Part shown: positions 1-5,922 of the stretch, piece by piece
Layout: each line of letters begins with the position of its first letter
How positions within the stretch are numbered: position 1 is the stretch's first letter
Origin: an uncultured Acetobacteraceae bacterium
GTDB taxonomy: Bacteria; Pseudomonadota; Alphaproteobacteria; Acetobacterales; Acetobacteraceae
Reading direction: 5' to 3'
DNA length: 5,922 nt
NCBI GenBank assembly: GCA_937874445.1
Contig: CALNAL010000228.1
Span: forward strand, 1 to 5,922
Translations under genes and position numbers: made by a program
The notes under the pieces: model-generated
The model's database searches: none
Seen by the model: only the letters and a program-made list of their open reading frames with translations
Told to the model about the DNA's origin: nothing

Positions 1-47
1 CTACACCTAAGCCTTCGTCGGCAGCGTCAGATGTGTATAAGAGACAG
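1..47 (+). other. Illumina Nextera adapter (sequencing artefact)
   Basis: This is not genomic DNA. Positions 1-6 (CTACAC) match the 3' end of the P5 flow-cell sequence. Positions 7-14 (CTAAGCCT) match, from memory, the Nextera i5 index S508/N508. Positions 15-47 are the full 33-nt Read-1 transposase adapter, ending in the Tn5 mosaic end AGATGTGTATAAGAGACAG at 29-47. The order P5 tail, index, Read-1 adapter is exactly that of a Nextera library molecule, so untrimmed adapter was assembled onto the contig end. Genomic sequence begins at 48. Open reading frames entering this segment gain false ends: MCIRDR or MYKRQ on the + strand and SYTHLTLPTKA on the - strand. These are familiar contaminant peptides in protein databases. 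Trim before annotation. Confidence 0.98.
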
Positions 48-852
48 GCTGATGATCTTTCCCGTTCTCTATACTTTGGCCCTGAGCTTCACCAACTGGA
101 ACCTCACCTCGGGGATGCCCCTGACCTTCGCGGGGCTCACCAGCTATGCGCGGGTGCTTTCCGAGCCGCGCTTCCTCGAGGCCGTCTGGCGAACGATCGC
201 CTTCACCTTCCTGGCCGTGGCCGTCGAGGCCGTGCTCGGCGTGGCCATCGCCATCATTCTCAACCGCACCTTCGCCGGCAAGGGGCTGGCGAAGCTGCTG
301 CTGCTGCTGCCGCTGGTCGCAACCCCGGTCGCGGTGGGCATCGTCTTCAACCTGTTCTTCGACCCGACCATCGGCCTGGCCAATTTCGTCCTGAAAACCC
401 TGGGCCTGCCGCAGGGGGAGTGGATCGCCAACGCGAACACGGTGCTGGCCTCGCTGGTCATCGTCGATGTCTGGCAATGGACGCCGATGATCACCCTGAT
501 CGTCCTGGCGGGCCTGGCCGGCCTTTCCGACGAGCCTTTCGAGGCGGCCCGGGTCGATGGCGCGAGCGACCTGCAGATCCTTACACTCGTAACCATTCCC
601 ATGGTCATGCCCGTCATCCTGACCGCGGTGATCCTGCGCCTGATCGATGCCCTCAAGACCTTCGACATCATCTTCGCCATGACCGGCGGCGGCCCCGGCT
701 ACGCCTCGGAAACGCTCAACATCCTGGGATACAAATACAGCTTCGAATATTTCCGCATGGGCCAGTCGTCCGTCATGCTGATCGTCCTCTTCCTCCTCGT
801 CTTCCTTTGCAGCCTGGGAATCATGAAGCTGCGCGCATCGTCGGAGACCTAG
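48..852 (+). CDS. CUT1 sugar ABC transporter permease, MalF/UgpA type (5' partial)
   Basis: This is one of two inner-membrane channel subunits of an ABC importer for a sugar, polyol or glycerol-phosphate-like substrate. The genomic part encodes 267 residues (first full codon at 49), ending at TAG 850-852. The family is usually 290-310 residues, so roughly 25-30 N-terminal residues including the cytoplasmic start are missing. The sequence opens inside TM1 (LMIFPVLYTLALSFTNWNL). Further hydrophobic segments lie near residues 50-70, 83-104, 132-155, 178-200 and 241-259 of the visible part. The EAA loop that docks on the ATPase is present at 162-184: E162, EAA-like E165-A166-A167, D170-G171, then I183-P184. 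The CUT1 hallmark TGGGPG is at 212-217. The apparent start at base 31 (MCIRDR) is adapter sequence. The MalG-type partner follows after 2 nt. Substrate cannot be read from the permease. Confidence 0.93.
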
Positions 853-854
853 GC

Positions 855-1670
855 ATGAACAAGAAATTCGCCAAGAACGTCCTGTTCTACATGCTTGTCC
901 TGGCGATCTCCTTCATCACGCTGTTCCCGTTCCTCTGGATGTTGTCCTCCTCCTTCAAGACGCAGGTGGATATCGTCTCCTGGCCGCCGAAGATCCTCTT
1001 CTCGCCGACATTGCAGAACTACCAGAAGGTGTTCGGCGAGCAGGATTTCCTGAAATACTTCTTCAACTCGACGGTCGTCGGCGTGTCCGCCGTCGGATTC
1101 TCGCTGGTTCTCGGGCTGCCGGCGGCCTACTCCATCTCGCGCTATGCCCAGAAGAAGCTGGCGGTGTTCATCCTCCTGGCCCGGCTGATGCCCGGCATCT
1201 CCTTCCTGATGCCGTGGTACATCATCTTTTCCCGCCTCAACCTGATGGACAGCTACGTCGCGCTGATCCTCAGCCACATCCTGATCGCCCTGCCGCTCGT
1301 CGTGTGGATCATGTCCACCTACTTCAGCAACATCCCGCGCGAGATGGAGGAATCGGCGATGGTGGACGGGGCCACGCGCCAGTACGCCTTCTGGGCGATC
1401 ATCCTGCCCCTCTCGGCCCCCGGCATCATCACCGCGACCACGCTCTCCTTCATCTTCTCCTGGAACAACTTCATGTTCTCCCAGGTGCTCAGCATGGAGA
1501 AAACCAAGACCCTGCCCATCGCCATCTACAATTTCCTCTCCTACGCCGAGGTGGATTGGGGCGGCGTGATGGCGGCGGCGGTGGCGATCATGGCGCCCGC
1601 CATCGCACTGACGATGATTTTCCAGAAATACGTGGTCAAAGGACTGACCATCGGGGCAGTCAAGGGATAG
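855..1670 (+). CDS. CUT1 sugar ABC transporter permease, MalG/UgpE type
   Basis: This is the second channel subunit, pairing with the upstream MalF-type permease in the inner membrane. It is a complete 271-residue protein, the normal MalG-family length (about 270-280). ATG at 855 follows the upstream stop by 2 nt and has GGAGA at 843-847, 7 nt before the start. Predicted membrane segments are near residues 8-30, 72-94, 103-125, 134-156, 187-204 and 236-257. The EAA motif is classical: E163, E165-E166-S167-A168, D171-G172-A173, then I183-L184-P185. SWNNFMF (202-208) after the EAA loop and the C-terminal KGLTIGAVKG are typical of MalG-type carbohydrate permeases. A longer same-frame reading open from the adapter (base 33) is an artefact. 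No ATPase gene follows; the next 257 bases are noncoding, so this is the last gene of its operon. The substrate is unknown. Confidence 0.95.
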   Translation: MNKKFAKNVLFYMLVLAISFITLFPFLWMLSSSFKTQVDIVSWPPKILFSPTLQNYQKVFGEQDFLKYFFNSTVVGVSAVGFSLVLGLPAAYSISRYAQKKLAVFILLARLMPGISFLMPWYIIFSRLNLMDSYVALILSHILIALPLVVWIMSTYFSNIPREMEESAMVDGATRQYAFWAIILPLSAPGIITATTLSFIFSWNNFMFSQVLSMEKTKTLPIAIYNFLSYAEVDWGGVMAAAVAIMAPAIALTMIFQKYVVKGLTIGAVKG

Positions 1671-1744
1671 ACCCCGGAGAAATACGCCAAGTCCTGCCCC
1701 GGAGCCTCCTCAAATGGCCGTTCCGTGGCAGATCATCAAAAAAC

Positions 1745-1796
1745 AAGGAAGGTGTTCTTCTTTCGGGAAAGAAGAACCAGGAAAGCTTTATTCCTT
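1745..1796. terminator. Compound hairpin, probable terminator / possible dispersed element
   Basis: The core is a perfect 10-bp inverted repeat, GTTCTTCTTT (1754-1763) and AAAGAAGAAC (1768-1777), closing on a CGGG tetraloop. An outer pair AAGGAA (1745-1750) and TTCCTT (1791-1796) can enclose it. On the + strand it lies 84 nt after the sugar permease stop but is followed only by weakly T-rich sequence. On the - strand the outer stem is followed after one base by six Ts (complement of A 1738-1743), which suits termination of transcripts coming from the tRNA-Lys gene. It may work in both directions. The local AT-richness contrasts with the GC-rich surroundings. From memory it resembles hairpins that recur between genes in Acetobacteraceae/Rhodospirillales genomes; this is unverified. 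Small reading frames crossing it have no coding support. Confidence 0.5.
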
Positions 1797-1821
1797 AAAG
1801 ATCTGCGCCTGAGGCGGATGC

Positions 1822-1854
1822 GGGGGGCGAATGGACGAAAGTCCTTTGCCTTCC
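1822..1854 (+). other. Imperfect hairpin with GAAA tetraloop, function unknown
   Basis: In + strand RNA, GGAC (1833-1836) pairs with GTCC (1841-1844) around a GAAA loop (1837-1840). After a single bulged U (1832) the stem continues with 1822-1831 against 1845-1854, giving about 14 pairs in all, three of them G-U. The G-U pairs become A-C mismatches in the opposite strand, so the fold is better as + strand RNA. No T-run follows, so it is not a normal intrinsic terminator. It could be a transcript-end stabilising structure for the permease mRNA or chance in GC-rich sequence. A further bulged 7-bp stem lies at 1876-1896. Confidence 0.3.
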
Positions 1855-1927
1855 CGGATGGCGCACGCGGCGAGGCGGCCCGGAGCATGCCGGCCGTCAC
1901 GAATATCCGCCAGGGTCTTGAGAGGGG

Positions 1928-2003
<76 letters not shown>

Positions 2004-2046
2004 ACCCGGCGACGGCGCCGGTGTGTCCGGTGACGTCGATGCGCGC

Positions 2047-2075
2047 CTAATAGCAAGCCCCCCCGCTCATGTGAA
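2047..2075 (-). promoter_or_regulatory. Candidate sigma-70 promoter for tRNA-Lys
   Basis: On the - strand there is TTCACA (complement of 2070-2075; 5 of 6 to TTGACA), a 17-base spacer (2053-2069), then TATTAG (complement of 2047-2052; 4 of 6 to TATAAT). Transcription would begin near 2040, giving a leader of about 37 nt before the tRNA 5' end at 2003. Orientation, spacing and position all fit. The spacer contains a run of seven G (C7 at 2058-2064 on the + strand). This is inferred from sequence only. Confidence 0.55.
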
Positions 2076-2124
2076 GCCTTTCCTTGTTGCTATGCCGCCA
2101 AGCGGCCTTGCACAAAGCGCAACC

Positions 2125-2140
2125 CCGTGCTTCCGTGCTT
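2125..2140 (+). repeat. 8-bp perfect tandem repeat upstream of livH
   Basis: CCGTGCTT occurs twice in direct succession (2125-2132 and 2133-2140), 64 bases before the livH start. Just upstream TTGC (2108-2111) and GCAA (2119-2122) form a small inverted repeat. These might be regulator contact sites in the livH promoter region, but I recognise no named operator, and I could not pick a convincing + strand -35/-10 pair between 2060 and 2190. A run of eight C follows at 2163-2170. Confidence 0.35.
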
Positions 2141-2193
2141 GCAGGCGTCGAGTCACGCGGCGCCCCCCCCACAAAATCGCAACCCGAACCCTT

Positions 2194-2199
2194 AGGAGG
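2194..2199 (+). promoter_or_regulatory. Shine-Dalgarno of livH, fixes a GTG start
   Basis: AGGAGG at 2194-2199 is a full anti-16S match lying 4 nt before GTG 2204. The frame is also open upstream to an ATG at 2084, but those 40 extra codons have no ribosome site, are rich in Pro/Ala/Arg and Ser/Thr unlike a LivH N-terminus, and run through the C8 tract. LivH proteins begin a few residues before LQQLxNGLTLG, which the GTG start reproduces. Confidence 0.85.
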
Positions 2200-2203
2200 A
2201 CCT

Positions 2204-3118
<915 letters not shown>

Positions 3119-3120
3119 TC

Positions 3121-4397
<1,277 letters not shown>

Positions 4398-4398
<1 letters not shown>

Positions 4399-5248
4399 TG
4401 GCGTCCCCCCTGCTGCAGGTTTCCGGCCTGACCATGCGTTTCGGTGGGCTGGTGGCCATCGACGCGCTGGATTTCGAAGCCCGCTCCGGCGAAATCACCG
4501 CGGTGATCGGCCCCAACGGCGCCGGCAAGACCACCGTCTTCAACTGCATCACCGGTTTCTACAAACCCACCGAGGGGCAGCTGACCCTCTCGCCCCCCGG
4601 CGGGCGGGTGCTGTCGCTGGAGCGCATGGCCGGCCACCGCATCGCCCATTACGCGCGGGTGGCGCGCACCTTCCAGAACATCCGCCTGTTCGCCGGCATG
4701 ACCGTGCTGGAGAACCTGCTGGTGGCACAGCACAACGCGCTGATGCCCTCGGTGGCGCGCGGCCTGCTCGCGGTGTTCGGCCTGGGCGGCTATCGCGGCC
4801 TCGAGCGCAAGGCCATCGCGCAGGCCAAATTCTGGCTCGATGCCGTGGAACTCACCGAGCGTGCCGACGATCCCGCCGGCTCGCTGCCCTACGGGGCGCA
4901 ACGGCGGCTGGAAATCGCGCGCGCCATGTGCACCAACCCGGTCATGCTCTGCCTCGACGAGCCGGCGGCCGGCCTCAACCCCCGCGAATCCGACGAGCTT
5001 GCCACCCTGATGCGCCGCATCCGCGACGGCGGCCCCGGCCAGCCCTCCTGCTCGGTGCTGCTGATCGAGCACGACATGGGCGTGGTGATGAGCATTTCCG
5101 ACCACATCGTGGTGCTCGACCACGGCCGCAAGATCAGCGACGGCACCCCCGCCGAGGTCAAGGCCGACCCCGCCGTGATCAAGGCCTATCTCGGCGAGGG
5201 CGACGAGGACGAAACGCCCGGCGGCGACGCTCCGGTGGAGGATGTGGC

Positions 5249-5252
<4 letters not shown>
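4398..5252 (+). CDS. livG: Branched-chain amino acid ABC transporter ATPase LivG
   Basis: LivG is a cytoplasmic ATPase that pairs with LivF to power the LivHM channel. The product is 284 residues; E. coli LivG is about 255. Walker A is GPNGAGKTT (38-46), followed by the near-invariant VFNCITGFYKPTEG (47-60). The Q-loop is at Q93 (RTFQNIRLF) and the signature LPYGAQRRLEIARA at 163-176, where LPYGAQ replaces LSGGQ as is normal for LivG. Walker B is LCLDEP with D187 and E188, the D-loop AGLN at 191-194, and the H-loop H225 (LLIEHDMGVVM). AYLGEG (263-268) is where most LivG proteins end. Beyond it is an acidic tail of about 16 residues (DEDETPGGDAPVEDVA). ATG 4398 overlaps the livM stop by one base and has GGAGGG (4383-4388) upstream. 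All catalytic residues are intact. Confidence 0.97.

Positions 5253-5922
<670 letters not shown>

Noticed and set aside
1..47. Tn5 mosaic end as evidence of a natural transposon
   Set aside because: It is joined to a P5 tail, an index and the Read-1 adapter, so it is library construction sequence, not a resident mobile element.
290..320. Repeated CTG triplets as a possible microsatellite
   Set aside because: They encode the leucine run of a transmembrane helix (KLLLLLP) in the MalF-type permease; this is normal codon use in a GC-rich genome.
33..1670. A 545-residue fusion protein reading into the MalG-type permease
   Set aside because: The start lies in adapter sequence, and the first 274 codons are the first permease read in the wrong frame. 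Only 855-1670 is real.

Overview
The window is an ordinary-looking stretch of a GC-rich bacterial chromosome that begins inside a sequencing artefact. Bases 1-47 are an Illumina Nextera (Tn5) adapter: the tail of P5, an i5 index, then the Read-1 transposase sequence. Real genomic DNA starts at 48. The organism is probably an alphaproteobacterium, perhaps in the Rhodospirillales. The grounds are high GC, the style of the LivHMGF proteins (for example the AQAPEGRR stretch of LivF), and an intergenic hairpin that resembles, from memory, elements seen in that group. No rRNA or taxonomic marker is present, so this assignment is tentative.

Layout. (1) 48-1670, + strand: the distal part of a CUT1-type carbohydrate ABC transporter operon. 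It holds a MalF/UgpA-type permease missing its N-terminus (cut by the adapter) and a complete MalG/UgpE-type permease 2 nt downstream. The binding protein and ATPase are not in view. (2) 1671-1927: 257 noncoding bases with a compound hairpin (1745-1796), a second GNRA-looped hairpin (1822-1854) and otherwise nothing recognisable. (3) 1928-2003, - strand: tRNA-Lys(CTT) with encoded CCA and a good sigma-70-like promoter at 2047-2075. (4) 2004-2203: the divergent intergenic region between the tRNA and the liv operon, with two poly-C tracts, an 8-bp tandem repeat and a strong Shine-Dalgarno sequence. (5) 2204-5922, + strand: livH-livM-livG-livF, a branched-chain amino acid ABC transporter of the HAAT family. 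Gaps or overlaps between genes are 2 nt or less, so the genes are almost certainly cotranscribed. livF runs off the window about 12-13 codons before its expected end.

How the genes work together. LivH and LivM form the inner-membrane channel and LivG and LivF are the paired ATPases. The periplasmic binding protein that would set specificity (LivJ/LivK type) is not here. The two sugar permeases would form a separate channel needing its own binding protein and an MsmX/MalK/UgpC-type ATPase. The two transport units are separated by the oppositely transcribed tRNA and are probably independent.

I found no previously undescribed system. The points most worth a second look are the adapter contamination and the spurious protein N-termini it creates, the structured AT-rich intergenic element near 1745-1796, and the homopolymer tract inside the tRNA promoter spacer.
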